From positions 310,001 through 374,000 of the forward strand of contig WGNV01000004.1 in assembly GCA_016124375.1 (NCBI GenBank): a DNA stretch of 64,000 nucleotides, written 5' to 3'. Below, piece by piece: positions 8,741 through 18,158 of this stretch. Both the position numbers and the translations under genes were made by a program. The notes under the pieces were generated by a model, which made no database searches, had not been told where the DNA came from, and was given only the letters and a program-made list of their open reading frames with translations. The stretch's first letter is position 1. Each line of letters begins with the position of its first letter. This DNA comes from Tepidisphaera sp. Lineage in GTDB: Bacteria; Planctomycetota; Phycisphaerae; Phycisphaerales; UBA1924.

Positions 8741-10069
8741 ATGTTCCGACGCTCGGGCCCCGAAAGACGCATGGCCACCCGCCACGCGCTGGTTGCCGTC
8801 GCCGCGTTGCTCGCGTGCGCCGGGTCATCGCGCGCCCAGCCCACGCCCGACGCCCCCAACACCGAGGCCACGCCTCAGCCCACGCCCGCGCTGGCCGGCT
8901 CGGCCCCGGGCATCGACCTGGGCGACTCGGTCGAGGTCACGCTGAACGACGGGCGCCGCATCGTCGGCGAACTCGTCGAGGACAACGGCGCCCGCTACGT
9001 CATCCGCATCGGCGCCGTGCCCACGCCTTTCGACAAGGGCGACGTCCGCTCGCTGCGCCGCCTGCCCAGCGTTGAGGAGATGTACGAAGAGCGGCGCGCC
9101 TCGATCGCCGACGAAGACGTCGAGGGCCGCCTGCGCCTGGCCGAATGGTGCCGCGCCCACAACCGGATCGACCTCGCCCTGTGGGAGACCGACCAGGCGC
9201 TCGAGGTCGAGCCCGCCAACCCCCGCGCCAAAGAACTCCAGAACCAGCTCATCGCCCAGGCCAAGCTCAACCAGGAAAGCGGCAAGAGCCCCACCGACCA
9301 GGTCAACGCCAACCAGGCCCAGAAATCCCGCCAGGCCGACGCCGCCCGCATCGCCTTCCCGCTCCTCACCCCGGAGCAGATCAACCTCATCCGCGTCTTC
9401 GAGATCGACCTGCGCGATCCCCCCCGCATGGTCGTTCCCCGCGGCACCATGGAAGCCTTCCTCGACGCCTACAAGGGCAAAGTCATCCCCGGCCGCGGCA
9501 TCGTCCCCGTCACCCCCGAAGCCCGCGACATGTTCCTGCACCAGTCCGCGCCCGAGGCCCTGGGCTGGTTCTTCGACGCCCGCGCCCGCGAGCTCTATCC
9601 GAAAGTCCAGGTCCTTCAGAACCCCAAGTCCTTCAACCTCTTCCGCGACAGCGTGAACCGCACCTGGCTCACCAACGCCTGCGCCACCAACCGCTGCCAC
9701 GGGGGCGAAGAAGCCGGGCGCCTGTGGCTCTACAACCTCCGCTCCTCCACCGACGCCGCCGTCTACACCAACTTCTTCATCCTCGACCGCTTCCGCACCA
9801 GCACCGGCGCCAAGCTCATCAACTACGACAAGCCCGAGGACTCCATCCTCCTGCAGATGGCCCTGCCCCGCGATCAGGCCCTGACCCCCCATCCCGAAGT
9901 CAGCGGCCCCGGCAAAGGCCGCTGGCACCCGGTCTTCTCCAACACCCGCGACCCTCGCTACCAGCGCGTCGTCGAGTGGATCCGCTCGATGTACCCCCAG
10001 CGCCCCGATTACCCGATCGACTACACCCCCCCTACCCCTCGCGCCGTCGATTCGAACGGCCAGCGATGA
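8741..10069 (+). CDS. Secreted protein with one TPR-like segment and a cytochrome-like CX4CH motif
   Basis: I do not recognise a named family. From the ATG at 8741 the protein has 442 residues and a signal peptide (basic start, then HALVAVAALLACAGSSRAQ); starting at Met11 would also give a good signal. Residues 60-110 form a small beta domain (SVEVTLNDGRRIVGELVE). Residues 125-180 read like a tetratricopeptide unit (LRLAEWCRAHNRIDLALWETDQALEVEPANPRA). Near residues 309-335 is LTNACATNRCHGG: Cys314, Cys319 and His320 form CX4CH, a rare variant of the haem c attachment motif. The C-terminal 100 residues look like the single-haem, cytochrome-like domains fused to many planctomycete secreted proteins. 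A GTG at 8720 is in frame but lies inside the palindrome. Confidence 0.65.
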   Translation: MFRRSGPERRMATRHALVAVAALLACAGSSRAQPTPDAPNTEATPQPTPALAGSAPGIDLGDSVEVTLNDGRRIVGELVEDNGARYVIRIGAVPTPFDKGDVRSLRRLPSVEEMYEERRASIADEDVEGRLRLAEWCRAHNRIDLALWETDQALEVEPANPRAKELQNQLIAQAKLNQESGKSPTDQVNANQAQKSRQADAARIAFPLLTPEQINLIRVFEIDLRDPPRMVVPRGTMEAFLDAYKGKVIPGRGIVPVTPEARDMFLHQSAPEALGWFFDARARELYPKVQVLQNPKSFNLFRDSVNRTWLTNACATNRCHGGEEAGRLWLYNLRSSTDAAVYTNFFILDRFRTSTGAKLINYDKPEDSILLQMALPRDQALTPHPEVSGPGKGRWHPVFSNTRDPRYQRVVEWIRSMYPQRPDYPIDYTPPTPRAVDSNGQR

Positions 10070-10244
10070 GCCGCCCGGTGCCCCGCCCCATTTGCCACCC
10101 TCACCGATTCCAAACCAGAGCGAAGTCGGCGTCCGTTTGCTACAGTCTCTGCTCGACATCGGCGGGCGTCACAGTCGACGCTCCCGCGCACACGTTGGTC
10201 CTCACGCGAAGGAACCGGGCTCTGTTGCGCCCGGATGGCACATC

Positions 10245-12263
10245 ATGAAGCAGGCCACTCCCATCTCTCTCCGTTCCCGGCACCGTCTTCAAGCCTCCCT
10301 GCTGCCCGTCGCGGCACTGCTGATGCTCGCCGGCGGGTGCGACCAGCGCACCCCCGCCGCCAAGGCCGTCGAGAAGGGCACCATCCAGCTCGAGGCCCTC
10401 AACGCCTCCGGCTCGACCCCCGCGCCCGAGGCCACCCGCCAGAAGACCTACACCGACGTGGTGAGCATCGCCAACGGGGCGACCAGCGGCTCGCCCGGCG
10501 AGCTCGCCGCCGCCAAGCTCCTTATCGCCAGCGCCCAGCGGGGCCTGAGCGAAGCCCCGGCGCTGGCCGCCGTCCAGGCCGAGGGCAAGCAGCGGGCGCT
10601 GATCAACCTCACCGAGGTGAGCCTGGGCAACTGGAACAGCTCGAACGCCTCGGCCGACGCCGCCGCCGCCTTCGACGTGAGCAAGCAGCTCGGCGAGATC
10701 GCGTCTTCCAAGCTCGATCGCGAGAAAGAGATCTCCCAGGCGACGACGCGGAAGAACAACCTTCAGAAGAAGATCGCTGACCTTCGCTCGCTCGCCAAGG
10801 CCAAGCTCGAACAGGCCGACGCCAAGCAGGCCGAGTACGTGAAGCAGATGGCGAGCACCCAGCAGATGGACGCCGTCGCCGCCACCCCCGTGGTCGAGGC
10901 CGCCAACAAGGTCCGCCGCGAGGGCGACCAGTTGCGCCTGGAAGGCTCGACCATCAGCGCCCAGGCCGACCTTGTCGAACCCGAACTGGCGGACGCGACC
11001 GCCCAGCTCGAAAAAGCCACCAAGCAGCGCGCCGATCTCGACGACATTGAGAAGTCGCTCAACGCCCGCCTGGCCGCGGCTCAGAAGGAAGCCGCCGACA
11101 TGCGTTCCCTCGCCCAGAACGCCGCGGGTGAGATCGACAAGGGCGTCAGCGACATCGAAGCCATCCGCGCGGGCGACCTCGCAACCAACTACTCCAAGAC
11201 GCTCGACGCCCTGAAGAAGGCCCTGAGCGCCGCCAAGGAAGCCCAGCAAGAGGGCGGCCCGAGCGCCAAGATGTCCATGGGCCTGGCCCAGATCGACATG
11301 GCCGAGACGCTTTGGGCCCGCGCCCAGGGCACCCAGGCCTTCGCCACGCTGCTGGATGAACTGGCCCACGCCCCCCACGCCCTGCCCAACGCGAGCACCT
11401 ACGCCACCAAGCTCGAAGCCGTGCAGAAGGAATACGCCGACCTCATGACGCAAACCAGCGACGCCTTCCAGGCCGCGCAGACCGCCGTGCAGGGCGTGCG
11501 CGTGCAGGACAAGAGCGTCACCGAACGCCTCGACAAACTCAAGGAACTCCTCGAAGGCGCCACCAAGTACCTGAAGGGCGAAGAAAAGGACCTGTCGGCG
11601 GCCTTCAAGATCCAGGCCCAGTCGGCGACCATGGCCGCGACGGGCGCCGACGCTCCATCTGCCGCTCCTGCAGGTGACGAAACCGCCGCGGTCCGCGCGG
11701 CAGTGGCCAACTACATCAATGTCGCGAAGTCTGGAAATGCTTCGGCACTCGCAGCGATTTCCAACTTGAGCTCAGCACCGGCTGGAAACGTGCTGTTGGA
11801 CGTGTCCAAAGCCACCGCGAAGGCTGACGCCGCATGCCGAGCCAAGTTTCAGAAGTCGTACACCGATGTGATTTCAACGATTCCCGGTATTGGCTCAATG
11901 GCGGCTCAGATGGCCGCTGCTCAGTTCGCTGCGATCAGCGCGATCGACGCAAGCAAGCTCGATATTCAGATCGCTGGCGATAAGGCTCGTGTGACCGGTG
12001 CCGGCATGCCGCAACCCATCTCTCTCGTAAAAGTGGGACAATCTTGGGTGATCGACGTGCTCGCGTTCGCAAACAGCGTGCAACTACCTGCTCCGCAGGC
12101 CAAGGTGATTGGGATCTTTGGCACGGCGCTTAATGGCTGGGCTGACGACATCAACTCCGGTAAGTTCGCAGACGCTACTGCCGCGAGTCAGGGTTTCGTC
12201 TCTCGGATACAACCCATGATGGCCGAGATGCAGAAAATGACTCCAGGCGGCGGTGGCGGCTAA
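10245..12263 (+). CDS. Coiled-coil lipoprotein with a C-terminal NTF2/DUF4878-like domain
   Basis: A 672-residue predicted lipoprotein. The ATG at 10245 starts a basic, hydrophobic leader ending in LLMLAGGC, a lipobox that would anchor the mature Cys in a membrane. Residues about 130-470 are mostly long helices with heptads (KNNLQKKIADLRSLAKAKLE and similar), so a periplasmic coiled coil is likely. From about residue 480 the character changes to a compact domain (AVANYINVAKSGNASALAAI, then PISLVKVGQSWVIDVLAF) that resembles NTF2/DUF4878-like folds. Base use also changes there: the last 580 bases have clearly more A and T. No function can be named. Confidence 0.7.
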   Translation: MKQATPISLRSRHRLQASLLPVAALLMLAGGCDQRTPAAKAVEKGTIQLEALNASGSTPAPEATRQKTYTDVVSIANGATSGSPGELAAAKLLIASAQRGLSEAPALAAVQAEGKQRALINLTEVSLGNWNSSNASADAAAAFDVSKQLGEIASSKLDREKEISQATTRKNNLQKKIADLRSLAKAKLEQADAKQAEYVKQMASTQQMDAVAATPVVEAANKVRREGDQLRLEGSTISAQADLVEPELADATAQLEKATKQRADLDDIEKSLNARLAAAQKEAADMRSLAQNAAGEIDKGVSDIEAIRAGDLATNYSKTLDALKKALSAAKEAQQEGGPSAKMSMGLAQIDMAETLWARAQGTQAFATLLDELAHAPHALPNASTYATKLEAVQKEYADLMTQTSDAFQAAQTAVQGVRVQDKSVTERLDKLKELLEGATKYLKGEEKDLSAAFKIQAQSATMAATGADAPSAAPAGDETAAVRAAVANYINVAKSGNASALAAISNLSSAPAGNVLLDVSKATAKADAACRAKFQKSYTDVISTIPGIGSMAAQMAAAQFAAISAIDASKLDIQIAGDKARVTGAGMPQPISLVKVGQSWVIDVLAFANSVQLPAPQAKVIGIFGTALNGWADDINSGKFADATAASQGFVSRIQPMMAEMQKMTPGGGGG

Positions 12264-12321
12264 TTCCTTTCGCCCCAACTCACATCCGCTCTCTCGCCAA
12301 TTTAGGGTTACCGTTCCCGCA

Positions 12322-13278
12322 ATGACTGAAACCACCCACCCCGGCCCGGCCCTCGCGGCCGCCAAGATGCACCTCTTGACCCCCGCCAACCCCGGCGTGG
12401 GCACCGTCGTCTCCTCCGAGCGATGCACCGCCACCAAAAAAGCCGCGGGCATCGTCCGCCACGTCGCCATCGATGTCTCGGGCACGCCCCTGGCCGGCAA
12501 CTTCATCGCGGGCCAATCCTTCGGCGTCATCCCCCCCGGCACCGACGCCAACGGCAAACCCCACAAACTTCGCCTCTACTCCATCGCCAGCCCCAGCTTC
12601 GGCGAAGATGGCCAAGGCAACGTCCTGGCCACCACCGTCAAGCGCGTCATCGACGAGCACGACGACAACCACAAGCTCTTCTTGGGCGTGTGCAGCAACT
12701 ACCTCTGCGACCTCCAACTGGGCGACAAGGTCACCGTCACCGGGCCCAGCGGCAAGCGCTTCGTCCTGCCAGCCGCTCCCGCCGATCATGACTACGTCTT
12801 CTTCGCCACCGGCACCGGCATCGCCCCCTTCCGGGGCATGGTGATGGACCTGCTGCGGGCCGGCGTCACCAGCAACATCACCCTGGTCATGGGCTCTCCC
12901 TACGCCAGCGACCTGCTGTACGACGCCCAGCTCCGCGACCTCGCCATCAAACACCCCAACTTCCGCTACATCACCGCCCTGAGCCGTGAGAAACAACTCG
13001 ACGGCTCCCCCGCCATGTACGTGCACGACCGCATCCGCCACAGCCGCGATGTGCTGGTGCCCCTGCTCAGCAGCGAGCGCACCCTGGTCTACATCTGCGG
13101 CATCGCCGGCATGGAACTGGGCGTCATCCAGCGCATGGCCGAGCTGCTGCCCCCCGCCGCCCGCGAGCAGTTCATCCAGGCCGATGCCGCGACCCTGGCC
13201 AGCATCCCGGGCTGGAAGCGCACCATGCTCCACAAAGAAGTCTCCCTCACCCGGCGGATGTTCCTGGAGGTCTACTAG
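12322..13278 (+). CDS. Plant-type ferredoxin/flavodoxin-NADP(+) reductase
   Basis: A 318-residue FAD enzyme that moves electrons between NADPH and ferredoxin or flavodoxin. The FAD domain carries RLYSIAS (84-90) and GVCSNYLC (122-129), followed by GPSGKRFVLP. The NADP domain has ATGTGIAPFRGM (162-173) and ICGIAGME, and the protein ends in Tyr, which stacks on FAD in this family. These features are of the plant/cyanobacterial type rather than the Fpr or thioredoxin-reductase type. The frame is open upstream, but the ATG at 12322 gives the normal N-terminus. An AT-richer stretch just before it could hold the promoter. Its partner ferredoxin is not in the window. Confidence 0.88.
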   Translation: MTETTHPGPALAAAKMHLLTPANPGVGTVVSSERCTATKKAAGIVRHVAIDVSGTPLAGNFIAGQSFGVIPPGTDANGKPHKLRLYSIASPSFGEDGQGNVLATTVKRVIDEHDDNHKLFLGVCSNYLCDLQLGDKVTVTGPSGKRFVLPAAPADHDYVFFATGTGIAPFRGMVMDLLRAGVTSNITLVMGSPYASDLLYDAQLRDLAIKHPNFRYITALSREKQLDGSPAMYVHDRIRHSRDVLVPLLSSERTLVYICGIAGMELGVIQRMAELLPPAAREQFIQADAATLASIPGWKRTMLHKEVSLTRRMFLEVY

Positions 13279-13500
13279 TGATTCCGCGTGAAGCCGGCAC
13301 TCCCCCCTGCCCGCCGACAGCTCGGCCCGGGAGTTGACCACCAGCCCGGCGGGTGGTAGCGTGCCCGCCCGCGTTTCGCCGCGGTGCTAGGCTTCTCGCC
13401 TTGGTCTGATCGTTGGTTTGGTTTCGGAAACTGTTCGGGCTCTTCGCCCTGGGCCCACAAAGCCCCGGCCGCGGCCCGCGACCCGTTGAGAGGAACGCAC

Positions 13501-14640
13501 GTGGCGCTGATCGACGCGAGACGGAAAAGTTGGATTCCCGCCGCACTGGCCGCCATGTCATTGGCGTTGATGTCGTCCGCACTTCGCGCCCAGAGCGTGA
13601 CGCTGCCCGCGGGAATCACCTCGACCATCCAGCTTTCCGAGGCCGACGCCGGCGCGATCAAGACGTTCGTCGACGCCAGCACGCCCGACCTGTCGGGCAG
13701 CGACCCGACCAAAGTTCACAACGCGATGGACGCCTTGCGTTCCCCCTTCTCCACCACCAACATCAGATCGATGTCGATCTCCTTCCGTCATCGCTACTCC
13801 GACGCGTTGATGCCCACGCTGCAGGGCATGATCACCCCCGCCCTGCTCGCCGATGCCTCCAGCGATCTGCCCGTTCGCGCCCTCTCGGTCGCCGGCGAGC
13901 TCGGCACCGATGACGCCGCCGACCTGCTTGTCGCCCAGATCGATGCCCAGCGGGCCGATGTGCGTTACCAGGCTGCCTACGGCCTGCGCCGCACCTTCTA
14001 CATGGTCAACAACAACACCATCACCCCGATCATGACCGACACCAAGGTCGCTTCGCTGATCAAAGCGATCGGAGCGCGGGCCGCCACCGAGACCGATCCG
14101 CTCGTGCTCGACGGGCTGATCCGGGCGCTCGACGAGGCCGGCAAGAGCGACGCCGCCCGCCCCCAGGTGGTCCGCGTGCTGGGCGGAGCCATCTCCACCA
14201 ACTTCAAGAGCAAGCACCCCAGCGCCCAGCCCGCCGAAGCCGCCGCCCTCGTGCGGGCCGCCCTCGCCATGCGGGGCATGCTCTCCGATCCCGCGGCGAT
14301 TCCCGCGTCTGATGTTCGTATCGGCGCCGAAATGGCCGGCCAGCTCGCCGCCTACGCCGCCCGCGCCGTGAACGACAAGGTCGTCTCCGCCGGCGGCAAC
14401 CAGGAACTCCGCCGCGCCCTGGCCGACCTCGCCACCGCCTCCCAGAACGCGGTGCTGGTCGCCTACTCCAAGCTCAACATCGGCCAGCAGGCCCCCAAGG
14501 CCGCCCCCCTGGGCGACACGCTGCGGACCGGCACCGTCGCCAACGACGCGCAGTTCGTGGTCGACGTCGGCTCGTTCGTGAACGACGTGCTTGCCAAGGC
14601 CCCGTACAACTTCCCCGCCAGCTCCTTCCAACTCAAGTAA
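13501..14640 (+). CDS. Secreted HEAT-repeat-like protein
   Basis: A 379-residue exported protein starting at GTG 13501, with GAGAGGA six bases before it. The leader (ARRKSWIPAALAAMSLALMSSALRAQS) has a typical cleavage site at ALRA. The rest is almost all alpha-helical, with HEAT-like units such as PVRALSVAGELGTDDAADLLVAQIDA and DVRYQAAYGLRRTFY, so it is probably a scaffold for protein contacts. No catalytic motif is visible. The frame is open 39 codons further upstream, but that part is Pro/Trp-rich and unlike the gene. It ends 49 bases before the oppA start, so the two may be co-transcribed. Confidence 0.6.
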   Translation: MALIDARRKSWIPAALAAMSLALMSSALRAQSVTLPAGITSTIQLSEADAGAIKTFVDASTPDLSGSDPTKVHNAMDALRSPFSTTNIRSMSISFRHRYSDALMPTLQGMITPALLADASSDLPVRALSVAGELGTDDAADLLVAQIDAQRADVRYQAAYGLRRTFYMVNNNTITPIMTDTKVASLIKAIGARAATETDPLVLDGLIRALDEAGKSDAARPQVVRVLGGAISTNFKSKHPSAQPAEAAALVRAALAMRGMLSDPAAIPASDVRIGAEMAGQLAAYAARAVNDKVVSAGGNQELRRALADLATASQNAVLVAYSKLNIGQQAPKAAPLGDTLRTGTVANDAQFVVDVGSFVNDVLAKAPYNFPASSFQLK

Positions 14641-14689
14641 GTCCCGGCTTTTCCTTCCGCCACCGCGGGATGCGCCGATAAAGTTCGGC

Positions 14690-16528
14690 ATGGGCAGGCT
14701 CGTTCTCGCCGCGTTTCTCGTCGTCGCGCTCCTGGCCATGGCCATGCGCTCGCCCGCAGAGCCCCGCGCCGATTTCGTCTTCCTCAACCGGGGCGGCATC
14801 AGCACCCTCGACTACTCCCAGATGTCCTGGATGCAGGACTTCCGCGTCGCCCGCCTCCTCTCCGAGGGCCTGTGCCGGCGCGATGTCCTGAGCCCCGCCT
14901 ACGCCACCATCCCCGGCGTCGCCGAATCCTGGGACATCTCCCCCGACGGCCTCACCTACACCTTCCACCTGCGCGACAACGCCAGATGGTCCAACGGCGA
15001 CCCCGTGACCGCCCCCGACTTCGTCTACACCTGGCGCCGCGCCATGCTCCCCGAACTGGGCAGCGACTACGCCAAGCTCTTCGGGCTCATCAAGGGCGCC
15101 GGGCCCTTCATGAAGGCCCGCGCCGACGCGCTGAAGTCCTTTTCACAGGACACCCTCATCGCCGACCGTTCCCAAGCCGCGGCCCGCCTCTGGGCCGACA
15201 CCTGCCGCCAGTTCGACGCCTCCGTCGGCATCCACGCCCTCGGCCCGCGCACCCTCCAGGTCCAGCTCGAACACCCCACCCCCTACTTCCTCGACCTCAT
15301 GGCCTTCCCCGCCTTCTTCCCCATGCACCTGGAGAGCCTCGAGTCCTTCATCACCCTCGACCCCGCGACCGGCGGCCAGCGTCTCGCCCCCGGGGCGTTT
15401 GAACCCCCGCGCCTCACCACCAACGGCCCTTTCACCCTTGCCCGCTGGCGCTTCAAGCGCGACATGCGCTTCGAGAAGAACCCCCACTACTGGAACACCC
15501 AGCGCCTGGCCATCGACAGCATCTCCATCCCCACCATCGAAGACGGCAACGCCCAGGTCATGGCCTTCCGCACTGGCGTTGCCGATTGGACCAGCGATGT
15601 CCCCGGCAACTACGTCGCCAAGCTCCTCGCCGACAAAGAGGCCTTCCTGGCCGAACACGCGAGCGAAGTCGCCGCCCTGAGGGCCCAGGGCCTGAACGAC
15701 CTCGAGATCGACCAGCACCTGCCCGCCGACCCGCGCGACAACATCCACGCCTTCCCCAGCTTCGGCACCTACTTCTACAACTTCAACTGCCGCGAGCGCC
15801 TGCAAGACGGCCGCCCCAACCCCTTCGCCGACGCCCGCGTCCGCCGCGCCTTTGCCATGAGCGTCGACAAGCAGTCGCTGGTGGACAACGTCCGCCGCAC
15901 GGGCGAGCCCGCCGCCACCACGCTCATCCCCCCCGGCTCGATCCCCGGCTACACCTCGCCCAAGGGCCTCGCCTACGACCCCGCCGCCGCCCGCTCGCTC
16001 CTTGACAGCGCGCTCGCGGGCCGCCCCATGCCCGAGGTCGAAATCCTGTTCAATCAGGAAGGCGGGCACGATCTCATCGCCCAGGCCATCGCCCGCGACT
16101 GGCAGAAGAACCTCGGCGTCAGCGTGCGCCTCGTGCAAAAAGAAGTCCGCGCCTTCCGCGAGGACGTCAAATCCGGCAACTTCATGGTCAGCCGCGCCAC
16201 CTGGTTCGGCGATTATGGCGACCCCACCACCTTCCTCGACATCAACGTCACGGGCAACGGCAACAACGACCGGGGCTATTCCAACCCCCGATACGATTCG
16301 CTGCTCGATCAGGCCTCCAGCGAACTTAACCCCGCCGCCCGCATGCGCCTGCTCGAAGCCGCAGAGTCCATCCTCGACGAACAAGACCTGCCGCTCATGC
16401 CCCTCTTCCGCTACCGCCAGATCTACCTCTTCGACGCCCATCGCGTGCGGGGCATCACCACCAATCCGCGCCAGGAACAATCCCTCGACCTCGTCGACAT
16501 CCAAGGCGACGGCAAGGGGGCGTGGTGA
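14690..16528 (+). CDS. oppA: Oligopeptide ABC transporter substrate-binding protein (family 5)
   Basis: A 612-residue periplasmic binding protein of solute-binding family 5, which delivers peptides to an Opp/Dpp-type permease. The leader MGRLVLAAFLVVALLAMAM has no clear lipobox Cys. Family features include IPGVAESWDISPDGLTYTFHLRDNARWSNGDPVTAPDFVYTW in the first lobe, and VRRAFAMSVDKQSLVDNV and NFMVSRATWFGDYGDPTTFL later. The stop overlaps by seven bases the start of a zinc-ribbon membrane gene, and the permease oppB follows that gene. No oppC, oppD or oppF is seen nearby, so the transporter must be completed from elsewhere. Confidence 0.9.
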   Translation: MGRLVLAAFLVVALLAMAMRSPAEPRADFVFLNRGGISTLDYSQMSWMQDFRVARLLSEGLCRRDVLSPAYATIPGVAESWDISPDGLTYTFHLRDNARWSNGDPVTAPDFVYTWRRAMLPELGSDYAKLFGLIKGAGPFMKARADALKSFSQDTLIADRSQAAARLWADTCRQFDASVGIHALGPRTLQVQLEHPTPYFLDLMAFPAFFPMHLESLESFITLDPATGGQRLAPGAFEPPRLTTNGPFTLARWRFKRDMRFEKNPHYWNTQRLAIDSISIPTIEDGNAQVMAFRTGVADWTSDVPGNYVAKLLADKEAFLAEHASEVAALRAQGLNDLEIDQHLPADPRDNIHAFPSFGTYFYNFNCRERLQDGRPNPFADARVRRAFAMSVDKQSLVDNVRRTGEPAATTLIPPGSIPGYTSPKGLAYDPAAARSLLDSALAGRPMPEVEILFNQEGGHDLIAQAIARDWQKNLGVSVRLVQKEVRAFREDVKSGNFMVSRATWFGDYGDPTTFLDINVTGNGNNDRGYSNPRYDSLLDQASSELNPAARMRLLEAAESILDEQDLPLMPLFRYRQIYLFDAHRVRGITTNPRQEQSLDLVDIQGDGKGAW

Positions 16529-17172
16529 ATGAACAAAGTTCAAACCCAGCGAAGCCCGACTCCGAGGCGAACAAACCGCCATCAGAGCAGACGCGGCAGG
16601 CCATTCGCGCGTTTGGTGGCATGTTTCAAGTCGAAGACGAGCAGCACGGCATAGACGACACGCACTGGACTTTCCGGCGTATTGCGCTCACATGTTGGTA
16701 CGGCGTGCTCGGCGTGATCGTCGCAGGACTCTTGGGACTTGTCGACATGTTCTTCGTAGCCTCGGTCTATCACACCCGAGACGACTGGGTGTTTTTCGCA
16801 GGCATGATGGCCCTGCCGTTGAGCATCTGCGGCGCATATCGAGGTGCTTATGGCACCTGTCGCGCCAATCCGGTCGCACCGCTTGGCGTCAGCATTGGTC
16901 TCTTTCTCGGTGCCCAGATCTACACCGTTCTGCTGCTTGCCAACGGCTGGCTGGTGTGGGAAGGCGCCGGAACACTCATCTTGGGCCTCTGCTTCGCCCT
17001 CGCCGGCTACTACGGCGGCAAGCGCGGCGTCCGTCGCCGCTTCGGCCTCCCACAGCTCGGCGTCGGAATCGTCTGCGCCCACTGCGGCTACGACCTCAGC
17101 GCCACCCCCGCTCACGCCGTCTGCCCCGAGTGCGGCGGCCACTACCGCTACGCCGCCATGCCCCCGCAATAA
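16522..17172 (+). CDS. Membrane protein with a C-terminal zinc ribbon
   Basis: A 216-residue protein of unknown function starting at GTG 16522, overlapping the end of oppA by seven bases. Residues about 50-165 hold four hydrophobic segments, long enough for membrane helices. The tail has two CxxC pairs (CAHCGYDLSATPAHAVCPEC), a zinc-ribbon pattern that I know from the ends of many planctomycete membrane proteins. The first half has fewer G and C than the flanking opp genes, and its codons are less C-biased. This suggests the gene was placed between oppA and oppB later. Nothing ties it to peptide transport except position. Confidence 0.65.
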   Translation: MVNEQSSNPAKPDSEANKPPSEQTRQAIRAFGGMFQVEDEQHGIDDTHWTFRRIALTCWYGVLGVIVAGLLGLVDMFFVASVYHTRDDWVFFAGMMALPLSICGAYRGAYGTCRANPVAPLGVSIGLFLGAQIYTVLLLANGWLVWEGAGTLILGLCFALAGYYGGKRGVRRRFGLPQLGVGIVCAHCGYDLSATPAHAVCPECGGHYRYAAMPPQ

Positions 17173-17189
17173 CTCGCTACCCTCACCCC

Positions 17190-18158
17190 ATGCTCCGCAT
17201 GGTGCTGTGGCGCCTCCTCCAACTCCCCCTCATCCTCCTCATCGTCGCCACCATCACCCTCGCGCTCGCCTGGGGTGTGCCCGGCAACCCGCTCGAAAAC
17301 CCCGAGGGCCGCCGCCCACCCCCCGAAGTCGCCGAGGCCATGGCCCGCCAATACCGCCTCGACAGCTTCTGGTCCTTCTACGCCTCATACCTCCGCGATG
17401 CCAGCGGCATCGGCTACCTCAAAGACCATCTCTCCCACACCCCCAACCCCAGCCACGCCGTCTTCGATCTCGGACCCTCCCTGCAATACCGCGACAAGCG
17501 CGTCGCCGACATCATCGCCGCCGCGCTCCCCGTCTCCATGACCCTGGGCGCCGCCGCCGTCCTCGTCGCCCTCGTCATCGGCGTGCCCGCGGGCGTCCTC
17601 GGCGCCGCCCGCGCCGGCGGCTTCATCGACCACGCCACCACCCTCATGGTCCTCGTCGGCGTCAGCCTGCCCGGCTTTGTCGTCGGCTCCGTGCTGCTGC
17701 TGGTTTTTTCCTTGTGGCTAGGGTGGTTCCCGGTCGGCTCGTGGGGCTCGCTGCGAGATCTCGCGCTCCCCGCCCTCACCCTCGGCCTGCCCATCGCCGC
17801 CTATCTCGCCCGCCTCACCCGCATCGGCATGCTCGAGGCCTTGGCCTCCGACTACGTGCGCACCGCCCGCGCCAAGGGCCTCTCCGAATCCAGCGTCATC
17901 TGGCGGCACGCGCTCAAGAACGCCCTGCTGCCCGTGCTCAGTTACCTCGGCCCAGCCGCGGCCGGCGCCATGACCGGCAGCTTCGTCGTCGAGAGCGTCT
18001 TCAGCGTCCCCGGCCTGGGCCAGCACTTCGTCAACGCCGTGCAGAACAAAGACCTGTTCCTCATCATGGGCGTGGTACTGGTCTTCGCCACCATGCTGGT
18101 GGTGTTTAACCTCATCGTGGACGTGCTCTACCGCTGGGTCGACCCGCGCGTCGCGTAG
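17190..18158 (+). CDS. oppB: Oligopeptide ABC transporter permease
   Basis: A 322-residue inner-membrane permease of the OppB/DppB type. The first helix is followed by a periplasmic segment, and from about residue 110 there are five more hydrophobic helices. The cytoplasmic coupling loop is clear: SDYVRTARAKGLSESSVIWRHALKNALLPVLS, with the EAA-like motif contacting the ATPase. It ends in VDVLYRWVDPRV, usual for OppB. The gene abuts the convergent phosphatase gene with no spacer (stop codons at 18156-18158 and 18159-18161), so no oppC can follow here. Confidence 0.92.
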   Translation: MLRMVLWRLLQLPLILLIVATITLALAWGVPGNPLENPEGRRPPPEVAEAMARQYRLDSFWSFYASYLRDASGIGYLKDHLSHTPNPSHAVFDLGPSLQYRDKRVADIIAAALPVSMTLGAAAVLVALVIGVPAGVLGAARAGGFIDHATTLMVLVGVSLPGFVVGSVLLLVFSLWLGWFPVGSWGSLRDLALPALTLGLPIAAYLARLTRIGMLEALASDYVRTARAKGLSESSVIWRHALKNALLPVLSYLGPAAAGAMTGSFVVESVFSVPGLGQHFVNAVQNKDLFLIMGVVLVFATMLVVFNLIVDVLYRWVDPRVA

